From contig NC_135260.1 of the NCBI RefSeq assembly GCF_964204865.1, positions 20,940,001-21,004,000 of the forward strand: a stretch of DNA of 64,000 bases. Direction: 5' to 3'. The notes under the pieces are model-generated. The model did no database searches and had not been told where the DNA came from. It was given only the letters and a program-made list of their open reading frames with translations. Each line of letters opens with the position of its first letter. The stretch's first letter is position 1. Positions 11,701 to 22,153 of the stretch are shown here, in pieces. The DNA is from Styela clava (taxonomy: Eukaryota; Chordata; Ascidiacea; Stolidobranchia; Styelidae). The position numbers and the translations under genes are program-made.

Positions 11701-13105
11701 ACAGTTTGAGTTATGACTTTGATTGCCTTGGGGAGTTATGGACATGTATTGATTGATAGTAAGAATCGTATTCCATCTCAAACACTCCAAGAAACTTTCA
11801 TATGATAGCTTAATACAGCATTACTTGGGTTTGTTTTCTAAATTCACCAAACATAAATTTGCGTGCTGCTGGAACGTAATATTATTGGAATTAGGATAGG
11901 ATTGACATATTTATCCCATGGGAAAGAAAAGACAATAAGACGACTTAATCATAAGGTGGAAAACAGCCTCCTGTTCAGTTACCAGTCCATGTCGAGTATA
12001 GGATTAGTTTGCCAGTTATTTGATTCAGATGAATGGACTTGTTGGAGTAGGAAGTCGTAACAGACCAGCAGTTTTGGGAACCCCCCTACGGCAGCGAGGA
12101 GTCCAGCAATCCTCTCGCACAGAATTATACCCCATATCTAGTCTGGATTTCATGGCCTTTCTCCACAAGAAATCCCAGATCCCGCGTGCAATTATTTACC
12201 GCGGCGCGCCAGCGTCTGAGCCTGCGTGCAAACTTACCGAAATCGTGTGAAAAACCTAGATTCCTAGCCCGTAACTGACATAATTGTCCGATTTAAAAAT
12301 ACCCTTGAATAAATCAGTGTATAATTTTTTTGAACGAAACATTCTAACTGGGGCTTTGGCGCACAATTCAGTCTTGCAAAGCGACATTGCGTATTTTTGC
12401 TCAGGTCGAAGATCAATTATTCGGCGCAATCAGATTGTGATTAAGGTAACAAGAAGCCTTACGTTTCAAGAGAGGCCCACTTAGTTGTTGATTGGCATGT
12501 AGGTGAAAGCCGAAAGATGCATGTTGTCTATAATGGGTCAGTTTGTAATGTTAGTACTGTTCATTGGTGTCTGTTTCATTCCTCCACCCTCAATACTGTC
12601 GGATATCTGGATATAGGCCTAATGGCAAATGGTGAGCAATCACAAATTTTCCGGTGTGTAAAATGGATTTCACTCGCGTGCATTTGTGGGAAATAATAGC
12701 GTACTGTGGCGTGCACCTGTCGCAGAATCCCATCCGGTTCCGCAGCATTCGAACCCACACTGAGGGAATCAGAGATGCGTTGGTGACACCAGACCACCGA
12801 GCCCATTGGAGAACTGTGCCCTACCAATTTTGAAGAGTTCTATGGAAAATTTTTAACAAAACCTCCATTGGGAGTTCACTTCAAATGAATTGTGATGGAT
12901 ATAGCTTATTTTCGATAAAAACAAACACCATGCACTGCAACCATTATTGCAGTATTGTGCATGGTCAGAGTCCTGGAGTCAGAATAAGTTATTTCATCAA
13001 TCGATTCGCCAGTCACGGTGAATTTTAAGAAGTTTCCTTCATAATACAAAAATAAACATCAAGAGTGGTTATATTGATGTGTTTAAGGGACATACCTCCT
13101 GACAT
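8719..13105 (-). CDS. RPSA: 40S ribosomal protein SA (laminin receptor)
   Basis: RPSA (uS2) is a component of the 40S ribosomal subunit, also described as a laminin-binding protein. Six coding exons on the minus strand: 13105-13096 (MSG plus one base), 11238-11090, 10738-10559, 10363-10160, 9771-9598, 8952-8719; all junctions are GT/AG and sum to 951 bp (316 residues; human has 295). Recognisable blocks are [43 protein letters not shown], then a segment ending in TDHQP, and [17 protein letters not shown] with [11 protein letters not shown]. The C-terminus carries repeated DW motifs ([34 protein letters not shown]), the laminin-binding tail type. Intron 1 (11239-13095) holds two SINEs; intron 5 holds a foldback MITE. 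It is divergent from ATPAF1 across about 220 bp. Confidence 0.97.
9305..9554. mobile_element. Foldback hAT-type MITE in RPSA intron 5
   Basis: The termini GGTACTCCCGAAG and CTCCGAGAGTACC are inverted, and the arms continue with GTATGTGAACCAAGATG and GTACCAG blocks. Perfect 8 bp target duplications CTGCTTTC flank it (9297-9304 and 9555-9562). It has no coding capacity. The family recurs at 31949, 42569, about 48705 and 61044. Confidence 0.85.
11890..12145 (-). repeat. tRNA-derived SINE copy in RPSA intron 1
   Basis: Read on the minus strand, the stretch runs from a CTCTCGC-type block through the CTCGCTGCCGTAGGG block to the 3' block TAAGTCGTCTTATTG and GGGATAAATATG. This is the same order as in the SINE at 40549-40900. 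The tRNA-like head is eroded. Confidence 0.6.
12575..12840 (-). repeat. Second type of tRNA-derived SINE in RPSA intron 1
   Basis: On the minus strand a tRNA-like body is seen: an A-box-like CAATGGGCTCGGTGG segment and a B-box GGGTTCGAATGC about 50 bp later. The following body is unlike the main SINE family. It is not a functional tRNA gene, because the acceptor stem does not close and a long non-tRNA tail follows. Confidence 0.55.
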
Positions 13106-13323
13106 GTTGACGGTTCCGCCTTTATTTTTCAGTTACGAATGGTAGAACTCGAAAGTACAGCCGCCAGAGACTTGATGTCCGCGAAAAGAACGTGACGTCA
13201 CGTATTTTTTCCCACGTGCCTTCAGTGTTAAAGGTCGTCGGTTGAAGTTCATGAAAAAGCTTTATTTAATATTTCCGCATGGCTGATTTGTTCAGTTTCC
13301 TAGAAATGGAAGGTTAACGTGAA
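13106..13323. promoter_or_regulatory. Bidirectional RPSA/ATPAF1 promoter
   Basis: Only about 220 bp separate the divergent start codons of RPSA (13105, minus) and ATPAF1 (13324, plus). Inside lies the perfect 14 bp palindrome ACGTGACGTCACGT (13190-13203), with a consensus CRE/ATF site TGACGTCA at its core, and an E-box CACGTG at 13213-13218. Pyrimidine-rich tracts near the RPSA side are suggestive of a TOP-type start but not conclusive. Binding by CREB/ATF or bHLH factors is inferred from the motifs alone. Confidence 0.75.
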
Positions 13324-16300
13324 ATGAGCGATTTGCGAGAATCATTTCTTAATCATCGCATATTTTTGAATAACATGAACTTGGCAAGGAATTCAAGACA
13401 ACTATTTCCATTAATATTGGGTAACTCAAGGTAAGAATTGATATGATTCAGTTATGTAAGGTAGAGCTCGACCGATATCACTTTTTGACGCCGATACCGA
13501 TACCGGTATCGATTTACATATTTATCCCGGGGAGAGGAAAGCCGATAAGACGGCTTATCCATATGGCGAACCACGGCCTCTCGTCCGGTTACCATTCCAA
13601 GTCGGGTATGGGATTAGTTATATTGTTTGTTTTCGGAAGCATGGACTTGGTGGTGGAGGAAGCCCTAACCGACCAGCGGTTACCGGTACGTGAACCACCC
13701 AACGACGGCGAGGAGTCCAGAATCCTCTCGCACATAACCATCCCTGCATGGGATTCGAACCTGCGAACCCACGCAGAGTAATTAGAGGTGCGGTGGCGAG
13801 CGTATTCCTAACGCTTAGCCCGTTGAGCCACACGGATAACCGATATCGCTATGCCGATATTAATATAAATCATATTTTGAGCCACGCTTTTATGATGCAC
13901 CTTGTGAGTCTGTAGTTTCATTTTGATATTTATTATCATGGCAGTAAGACTTTTATTTAACTAACTCCAGTTAATGCTCGGAACAAATGTTATTCTGTAA
14001 CTTTTCCTGCCACTTCAATATCAGTCTAGCTATTTCCAGGAATAAGAATTGTTAATTTGACGTTTTTAAATATAACTATGGACATATGTTAAGGGTATTA
14101 TCGTGATAATGATAAATTCCTTCGATATCGTGATAGCATATGTGCAGTTACATGTGAAATTTTTAATAACTTTGTTTCCAAAGAATCTCAATACCTTATT
14201 TAGTCAATAATAATGGATTAAGTTTTTATTTTGTAATTTTCAGCAAAATGATAAACAACCATCCTTATAGACAAAACTGTTACCCCAGAAATTTAAAATT
14301 GAATTTGGGGAGGTCACAAATTCAGAACTGACATTATTGCTTTGAGCTACCTGTACCATGTTTCTATGATTACTAACTCACCAGCTTCCAATCGATTCTA
14401 TTTATAGAATCACCGTTTAATGCTGTTACTAAATTTGTTTTTTTCTCATTGTGTACTCTCTCAAAAACGTCACTTTATAAAACGTCATTGTTAATCAAGG
14501 TAATAACTTTTCAGTTATGACCATGCATGAAATGGCTAATCATAAGACACCGGGAATTAGGGGAGACACCTTTATAACGCAAAATGAAAGCGAGAGAAAT
14601 ATTGGGAAACCAGTTGCGCAGGGGCGAGAGCCGTTGCAGCACGCAGCCCGGCGCTTGCCGAGTATGACTGATATATATCGGTGGTTTACGGCCGATATGA
14701 TATATCGGCAAACAGGCAATATTGGCCCGATATATCGGTCAAGCTCTAATGTAAGGATCCGTCCACGAACGAAGAGTGGAAGTCTGGTATAGTTCAGTAC
14801 CACATGTACTTCCAGTTGGGCTGGCCCAATTTTTGCATATGTCAATCCTAACCCCCACCTGACTACGTCACCAAAAAATTTCGTCACTGCGAAGTCCTAG
14901 TAGCGAACTAAAGCCCTCCAAAGTGTACGGATGGTCGTCCAAAATGCGCAGACGATCACCCGAAATCGAGCAAGCTCTCTCGTTTCCTCGTCGCACCGAT
15001 AACGATATGAGAGGGATCGCAGGAGTTAGCGAGTTTATTATCGGCGCGCAAATACCGTTTCGGGCGATCGTAGCTATACTTTGGCAAGCTCCATTGTGTG
15101 ATTGTGACATCGTAGTGATGTAATTTTTGGATGACATAGTCAGGGAGGGTTAGGATTTACATATGCAAAAATTGTTGAGTCAGGGTAACTAGAAGTGCTT
15201 GTGGTACTGAACTGTACCAGACCTCAGCAGTTTTGGATGTGGAACTTGTCATAATCTTATCAAAAAACATCTAAAAAACTACTGGTACAAAAATTTAACA
15301 ACAAATAGCAAATATGTAATTTTTTTTCAGGAGGGTGTCTATACAACTTCAATAAATAAAACAAATTTCGAATTTATGCATAGAAATGGACATAGGGTGG
15401 CTTACCCGCTTTGCGGCCACGACCTATTTGCGACCATCAACTTCATCGATTAAATTAATGATGAAAAAATTAACGAACCGCGACGATATTTCTCACGTGT
15501 TATCGTCCGCTTAGCCCTCGTAGTTCTGCGAAATTACACTAAAATGCAACCACAAACAAAAAAGTTACGACCGAAAACCCGACCGAAGAAAAAAACGGAC
15601 CATTTTTCCATGTCGTCAACTACCCATTGTTCCTTGGCAGGTGGGTAGAGTTGTGTTTCTTTTAACCATCTTTAAAGTTTCGCGTTTCTACATTTGAAGG
15701 AGGGGGAATAGGGGGGTGCACATTTCCAATACGTCGATAATATCTTTGTCTACCAATTTGCGACCACCGTGTTTTTGTCTGTTTGATTGCTGTGATGCGG
15801 TGCTTTGTTTATAATTTGACGACTTTTGTTCGAAATAACCGTGTTCTTAAAATATATGACGGTCAGAAATGCAATTAGAAGCCTATTTTTTTCACGCATG
15901 GCTGCGTATGCCCTAGTCTCGACGCAGCAGAAACGATGTTCAAGGCTTGAAATCTGTGGTCGCACACTGGTCCTTCGGTCGCAAATACGTCTTCAGAGTG
16001 TTCTACTTTGGCGGTTTGTATAACTTTAACCCCTGGTCGTAGAAAGTTAATTCGAGGTTTAGCGTGTAGAATAAATGACAATGCACCTACGGTAAAAAAA
16101 TTAACGGGTTAGAAATATTGGTTTTTGTTTTATAGCAGTTTGAATGAAATCGTTCGCAGACTGGCTACACCACCCTAAGACAAAACTGCAATCTTGCATT
16201 AAGCGTCACTTTTCTTAAAATGCCCAAGTACATTTCTTCATTGATAACTGTAATTCTATCAACTTCGCTGTTTATTCAGGTTATTTTATAGATTGAACCG

Positions 16301-19049
16301 ACAGATTTCTGTATTTACATAAAAATAATACCCATTGGGACTACGGTATTCGTGAGGAAATTGTATTCCTTTAAATGATATATTAAAGATACTAACCTGA
16401 AAAACTCCACTTTTACTCAGAACAGCATTTGCCGCTGCACAGTCAAAATCCATTGCAATGTCAGTCACAAAGTTCTCTAAAGAAGAATTGGACATTAAAT
16501 TGGATAAAAATCCTTATTATGAAAAATATGCAGAGAAAATAAAGAAGTTGAAAGAGTAAGTGCAATTGAATTATTCCATCTCTTTGTAACAGCATTTTCC
16601 TAATGTCTTTTACTTATAAATTTGTATTTATCTGCATGGGGCTGACAAGGGGCCATGTTCACATTCACAACACGACGTAAGTACCTCTAGTTGGCGTGCA
16701 CAACCATTTTAGCATATGTTATTCCTAACCTCCACCTAACTACGTCATAACGAGATCACAGCAACGTAATAAGGCCCCCAAACTAACTTTCATTCGAGAC
16801 GTGCGGACTATCACACGAAATCGGAGCGAGGTATTTCTCTTGTTTTCTCGTCATGACGATCCTGATATGATATATAAATAAAGAACTTCCTGCGTTTATT
16901 GAACATGCGCCCTGACATGTTTCTGATGAGAATAAAGGATTATCTTTAGCAAGTAGGCTACTTCTCACCTCTATTACCAAATAAAGGATCCTCATTTTAT
17001 GCTTTCATATGGTACCTGAAACATAATTCTTGCACTGCTCATCTTTTTTATATTTATATTTTTATAAATAGATTAAAATGGTACTCGTAATCGAATATAA
17101 AAAGTTGCTAGTGTTGATTATGTCAAGTGAGTTGTGGAGTGAGAGTGTTCAAAAGCTTTCTGAAGCCGACATTGGACACTATTTTTTTAATATATTACTG
17201 ATTAATTTCATTTTAATATATAGGACAAATCCTGAAGAATATCGCAAAAAACTTGATGCAATCAAAAAACTTTCATCAAAACCATCATCGAGTGAAAACA
17301 AAACTAATGACACTAAACAGAGAACATCGAAATCTGCAGATTCAAGTAGTGTTGATCCAAAGAGGAAGGTCAGTTATGTTGAATTTTTCAATTTTGTGTT
17401 CATGATTTGTTATTACAAGTATACTAAGAAGAACTAGTTTCAACAAATTAGCTATCTTCTTGCCTCCTTTTATGATTTCCTGGGCATTATAAACCATTAT
17501 AAACTCTTTTATATAAAACCAGTGCCAAAAGTATCTTACAACAAATAAAGTTTTTAAAATCAACTTTTTGAAATTAATTTTTTTTTTTATTTCTCATAAG
17601 TGAATAATCCATTTATTTGTGTATTTATATTACCATACTGTCTGGTTTTCAAGTTCATTTAAATTTAAAAAACTGTCATTCAAAAGCGTTCATACTTGCT
17701 AATGATGTTTGAAATATGTCCAGACTAATGGGAATTGACATTTTCAAGGGCCTTGATGCGATAATGAAACTGGAACTCTTGGAATACAAATCGGCTTCAG
17801 AAATCACAGAATTATGGAAAAATTATTATAAAGATCGAGATGCTGTATTTGCCGTTATACAAAGTAATACATATCAGGCTCTCCATTTGAGAAGACAGGA
17901 AAACCCAGTTGTGAGTATCTTTGGTATTTCTTAATAATTTGAAATGGAAATACTTTTGACAAGTGGCTTCTCAAACATCTGGCTTCGTGGGCATTACAAA
18001 ATTGAGTAACAAGTGTGAATCCCCTTCTAAAACTTGTAGTGTGTAACTAACTACCGCTTTCTTCTTTTTGCCGTCATGATACTGGATCATGTCGGATGAA
18101 TCATTCGTTTAAGTTTTGCTGTGAGATTTGGGATAAAAAATCCAAACCTTTCAAATACCTGTCTTTAAAACATGTGCGAATTCATCTACTATATATTGAA
18201 GAAAGTTTGTATTAGATATTTACAACAATTTATCAGGAAAACTTAAGGTGAGGTTGGGTGGAAATATTAATTTATGGCAGTTTCTTCTGTAGCTCATTCC
18301 TATTTTGGTATCTGCCTAAATTCATTTAGAGTTAGTATTACAACCAAAATTATATTTTTATAATTCTCTCTTTATTTAGAGGTAACACACTTATCATTTG
18401 CATGTTTTAGTTCATTTACCCACTGCCAAGAAAAGATGGTTATGAAATGTTCTTGGGTCAAGTTACTGGCAATGATTGCCACTTTACGACACTAATACAA
18501 TATCAAAAATATGGAGAAAATGCTCCTGCACAATTGGTTATCAATCATTACACTGAATTTAAGGAAAGCAAAGGTAAGTAATGAAACAGATAATATTTCT
18601 TCAATCTTCATGCTAATTATGAAAGAAATATATATGTTTTTATAGCATTTGGTAAAAAGTATGTAATCATAGGGCTATGTATCTAATTTTGAGACTTGCT
18701 ACCTAATTCCTTGGTAGTTAGACTACAGCCATAACGAAGTTTGTAATATAGACATACATAATGTTAGCTTAACAGTTTTATGGTTTCCAGCAGACTCTGA
18801 TATCTCCGGATTTATTACAATTTTCACTTTTCAGGAATCGTTCTTATGTCCGGAGTTCCAATGAATGAAGGAATTTCAATAACAGATGCTCAATTGCTCA
18901 GTTATCAAATGCAATATTTCTACAATGAGGATAATTATCAGATTGTCAAGGACTTTAATAAATCACCCAATTCTTTTGATTATAACAGAATAATTGAATG
19001 TGTAAGCGGCTCTTTGTTAGCGCAGCAAAACAAATCAAGAAATAAATGA
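13324..19049 (+). CDS. ATPAF1: ATP synthase mitochondrial F1 complex assembly factor 1
   Basis: ATPAF1 (yeast Atp11) is a matrix chaperone that binds free F1 beta subunits during ATP synthase assembly. Exons: 13324-13430, 16421-16555, 17224-17368, about 17724-17910, 18411-18573, 18835-19049. Exon 1 (start 13324, or in-frame ATG at 13375) encodes a basic, mitochondrial-presequence-like stretch ([19 protein letters not shown]), and its phase (AG+A) fits exon 2 exactly. Diagnostic blocks are [68 protein letters not shown], then [16 protein letters not shown]. The exon 3 to exon 4 junction does not close in frame with the only acceptor I see (AG at 17722-17723), so a short exon may be missing from this model. 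An AATAAA lies at 19074. Intron 1 (3 kb) is filled with transposons. Confidence 0.92.
13462..14748. mobile_element. hAT-type element with 8 bp target duplication (ATPAF1 intron 1)
   Basis: The ends TAGAGCTCGACCGATAT and ATATCGGTCAAGCTCTA form a terminal inverted repeat of 17 bp with one mismatch. The perfect 8 bp duplication ATGTAAGG flanks it (13454-13461, 14749-14756). Multiple CCGATA/TATCGG subterminal motifs are present inside both ends. No transposase is visible, so it is non-autonomous. A SINE is nested inside (13517-13840). Confidence 0.88.
13517..13840 (-). repeat. tRNA-derived SINE, near full length, nested in a hAT element
   Basis: On the minus strand the head reads as a tRNA: A box TGGCTCAACGGG and B box GGTTCGAATCC, followed by a conserved non-tRNA body (GGATTC, CCGTCG, GGTTCACGTACC, GGTTAGGGCTTCC) and a 3' tail GGGATAAATATG. 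It is the best-preserved head of this family in the window. It lies wholly inside the hAT element 13462-14748, so it inserted later. Confidence 0.8.
14782..15222. mobile_element. MITE, 441 bp, long terminal inverted repeats (ATPAF1 intron 1)
   Basis: GTCTGGTATAGTTCAGTACC at the left pairs with GGTACTGAACTGTACCAGAC at the right. Similarity continues inward through TTTTTGCATATG, TCAATCCTAACCCCCACCTG and its inverse, making arms of roughly 100 bp. No clear target duplication is left. Related copies: 16680-16875 and 42011-42180 (fragments) and 63538-63953 (complete, with 8 bp duplications). Confidence 0.8.
15393..16177. mobile_element. TIR element, 785 bp, TAGGGTGG...CCACCCTA (ATPAF1 intron 1)
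   Basis: The outer 8 bp TAGGGTGG/CCACCCTA are perfect inverses and the next ~16 bp pair with several mismatches. TTTGCGACC-type motifs recur inside. I could not find a convincing target duplication, so the exact ends and class (hAT-like suspected) are open. No protein-coding trace is seen. Confidence 0.55.
16680..16875. repeat. Fragment of the 441 bp MITE family
   Basis: The ATATGTTATTCCTAACCTCCACCTAACTACGTCAT-type subterminal block (given here only in outline) and the ACGAAATCGGAGCGAG block match 14820-15000. It lies in ATPAF1 intron 2 and is truncated. Confidence 0.6.
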
Positions 19050-19073
19050 TTATTTTTGTTTTTCATTGTTTAA

Positions 19074-19079
19074 AATAAA
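19074..19079 (+). other. ATPAF1 polyadenylation signal
   Basis: AATAAA about 25 bp after the ATPAF1 stop codon. Confidence 0.65.
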
Positions 19080-19545
19080 ATATTGTTATAGATGTGATTA
19101 ATGATTCATTAGAAATACGAGCGAGTTTGTTAGTTCGGATGAATCATTTATTTTTACTTTGTCAAAAACACAAGGACACCGAACCTGATAATGTTTCTAA
19201 CAAGTCAACATGGTGCATGCAAAGAAGACTAGAAGGGTCGTAGCCTTGAATAAGATTGAGAGGTTACATAAATATGCGCTCCCTCGCCTGATAAAAAAAC
19301 ACTAAAAAGGAATGAAACTTGTAAGCACATATGTTAACACACGAGAGGCACTTGTAAGTGCCCCAACCAAAACAAACTTAAAGTGATTAACATTTAGGCC
19401 ACATTTTAAAACATCGTTCATTCTAGGCGCAAAACGCACTGAAGGGTATTCACCTCTTTAGCGCCTCCACTGGATAGTGAGCAGGACGTCAGACGACGAC
19501 TTCGCGATTGTTACTCTGGCGCGTTTTTTTTTATCTGTCTGTGTA

Positions 19546-21731
19546 ATGGCTGAGCGTATCTTTAGCGACGATTTGAAATATCTTCCTGATTTTAGTTTTG
19601 ATGACGTTACAGAATATGCTGAAAAGCATGCTGGGAATGGAAATAGCACCAAGAGAGGATACAAATACTTCTGGGAGTCTTTCATCCACGATTACAAAGG
19701 TATGGTAAGTTAGGTAGGGCAAGTAAGATTTTTCAGCGAGCGGGACATGATGATGTCACATGTACCGTAACCACTGTTATAATTTTAAGCATTAAGAACG
19801 TCAGTAAATAATGACTTGTGATGTACATTTATTCATGGGCTATTCAGGATTTACCTATTTATCTAAAAGGCAGGGGGCAGCTTATAATTTACACAGCTTT
19901 TCTAGAATCTCCGTCTGCTGTTGGCATTTTTGGAGTGGAAGTGGTGACTCCTCTTCGGCCCATGGGCCGGGGCCACGGCCCATCAGGCTATGGGCCGCGG
20001 CCCATCAAGTTGTGTAAAGAAACTATTCACTTGGCTAACACAAACAGTCCCCAAACTCATAATAGAACTATAATGTAAAAAATCTGAACAAAATTTTGCC
20101 CTAACCCTAACCTGGTACACATACTACAGGAGTTTATTTTTTTGGTTCGAATATTGACAATTTTGTAAAAATTGAAAATTTTGGTAAGATAATTAAATTT
20201 TTCCTGACGGGGCCGCGGCCCATAGCTTGATGGGCCACGGCCCATGTGGCCCAATTAGATGGGCCGTGGCCCCGGCCCATGGGTCGTAGAGGAGTCACCA
20301 CCCCTGTGGCATTTTTGTACAATGGAGGAGTTTGAGATAAATCAACTATCTAATCTCATTACACCTAGGTTTCGATTAAACCATGCTGAATATGCAACAA
20401 CCATTGAAAGCAAATTAAGCTGTAACTTATCACTAATATGCATTATTATTTTCACAGTTTTCCAAGATGGTCAGAAATTTTTAATAAAGGCAAGATGTTA
20501 TCGATCACAAAGAAAAAACGAGCCACCTCATTCATTATTTGTAACTTTGCGACGGAACAATGTACTGAGTGCTACTTGCTCTTGTACAGTGGGAGAAGCA
20601 ATTTGCTGTCATTCTTTAGCATTGTTGTACTGCACTGCGCATTTCAGCAATCTCCAACTAAAGAAAGTCCCCCCAGCTATCACTGGCACTATGCAATTAC
20701 AATCATGGCATCATCCAAGAAGCGAAGGATTCAAGCAGCTGCCTATCCAAAAAATTATTATTCAAAATCCATGTTCGAAATCCATCAGAACAATTCGCAG
20801 CACTCTACACAAACCTGGAAGAATCCCGCAATGGCAGAGCTTTCTAAATTTTAGTCAATATAATATTCAGTTAAATACAATTTTGCCGTCAAATCCGTCT
20901 TCTGTTGTAAGTATTTCAACAAATTTTGGACAAGCACCATTTGGGAGTCCTCTAGCATATCAACAGATATGTGATGAGAAAAGTTTTGAATTCCCTTCTC
21001 TCCCTCTGTCTAGTTTGTCTCCACAGACTAACACGGTGTTAACAGAAATGCAACACAAAGTGATGCAAAATCTGACTTTGGGCAGAGAAGATTGTAAACA
21101 CATTGAATTTATGACTCGAAATCAGTATAACTCTCCGATTTGGCACCAACAACGAAAATTTAGAATTACAGCATCCAAATTTGGCCGAATTTATAAACGT
21201 GTTTCAAATTTTGACTCCCTTGCTTCAAATCTTACTTCTTCCAAATTATTTCAAACTGCAGCAATGAAAAGAGGTATCCAAATGGAACCAGAAGCAGTAA
21301 AATTATACGAGGAAATAAAAAAATGCCAGTGTTCCCCATGTGGATTGGTAATATCTTCAACTTGTCCCTGGTTGGGGTGTTCACCAGATCGTAAAGTTTA
21401 CGACCCATCTTGTGATGGCAACCTATGCTATGGCTTATTAGAAGTCAAATGCCCCATTTCTGACACTTTTGACAAGGTTTCTTGTCTTTTTAAAAATGAT
21501 AAAGGGGAATGGACATTGAAAATGAATCATGATTATTATTTTCAAATAATGGGGTGTTTAGGAATCACAGGACTCAAGTGGTGTGACATCATTATTCTTT
21601 TACCTTCGGGTGCATGTTTTATTGATCGCATACATTTTGATGATGCATATTTTCTGGACCTACAAATGCGTCTGGAATCCTTTTTTTATGATCATTTCAT
21701 AAATACGATTGCAACAAACATGTCATCTTGA
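19546..21731 (+). CDS. Transposon-encoded YqaJ-type nuclease with SWIM zinc finger
   Basis: This is the second protein of ISL2EU transposons; its YqaJ domain belongs to the lambda-exonuclease/PD-(D/E)XK fold, and its exact role in transposition is not established. Two exons, 19546-19699 and 20458-21731, join with phase G+TT to give 475 residues. Exon 1 encodes MAERIFSDDLKYLPDF and ends HDYK; exon 2 continues FQDGQKFLIKARCYRSQRKN. A SWIM-type finger CSC-x7-CCH follows (CSCTVGEAICCHSLALLY). The YqaJ part shows WHQQRKFRITASKFG, AMKRGIQMEPEAV, WLGCSPDRKV and LLEVKCPIS, with the expected E/D/E-V-K active-site pattern, then HDYYFQIMGCL. No stop or frameshift is seen. The start could also be at 19477, in the same frame. 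The gene meets the transposase gene tail to tail. Confidence 0.87.
19930..20306. mobile_element. GC-rich foldback element nested in the YqaJ intron
   Basis: GTGGTGACTCCTCT near the left end pairs with AGAGGAGTCACCAC at the right, followed inward by inverted GGCCCATGGGCCGGGGCCAC and GTGGCCCCGGCCCATGGG. TGGCATTT occurs directly on both sides (19922-19929, 20307-20314), an 8 bp target duplication. The extreme left terminus is diverged by a few bases. Internal sequence includes a piece like the foldback MITE family (CCTAACCTGGTACACATACT). It lies inside the intron of the YqaJ gene. Confidence 0.75.
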
Positions 21732-22153
21732 GGACAAAAATTTTTCACTTTGTGAAATGTCTGAAGGATAATTATATATCAAGAGAAAAAACTTGCCTAG
21801 GCATTTATGTATTTTATTGCTTTAAATTTAGAATGTAGTAACCAGTTGCTTTGGGCTTTCAACTATTTTTCAATAAATTAGTATTTTGTGTATTCGCCAT
21901 AGTGCAATTTGTTGAAAACAGGCGAGACAGGCAGTACAAAAGGCTATTCTGAATTTTCCCTTTTCTTTTACTGTTAACCTAATATAATGTTGTGACACCC
22001 ACACCCTCTGCTGTATATTCTAACAAAGCTAAGATCTTTAAAGGGACATAAAATATGTCCTGAATGTATTTGATAAACTAAACTGCTCGAACTAAAAATA
22101 ATTATTCAACAATAAACAAACTAAAACTGAAAAATAAAACTAAATAACTACTT

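Noticed and set aside
20100-20125. Telomere-like CCCTAACCCTAACC
   Set aside because: Only two units, and it is part of the CTAACCTGGTACACATACT foldback repeat, not a telomeric array.
20438-20854. 138-codon frame inside the YqaJ gene
   Set aside because: A shadow frame of the 475-residue YqaJ/SWIM protein, which has clear motifs in the other frame.
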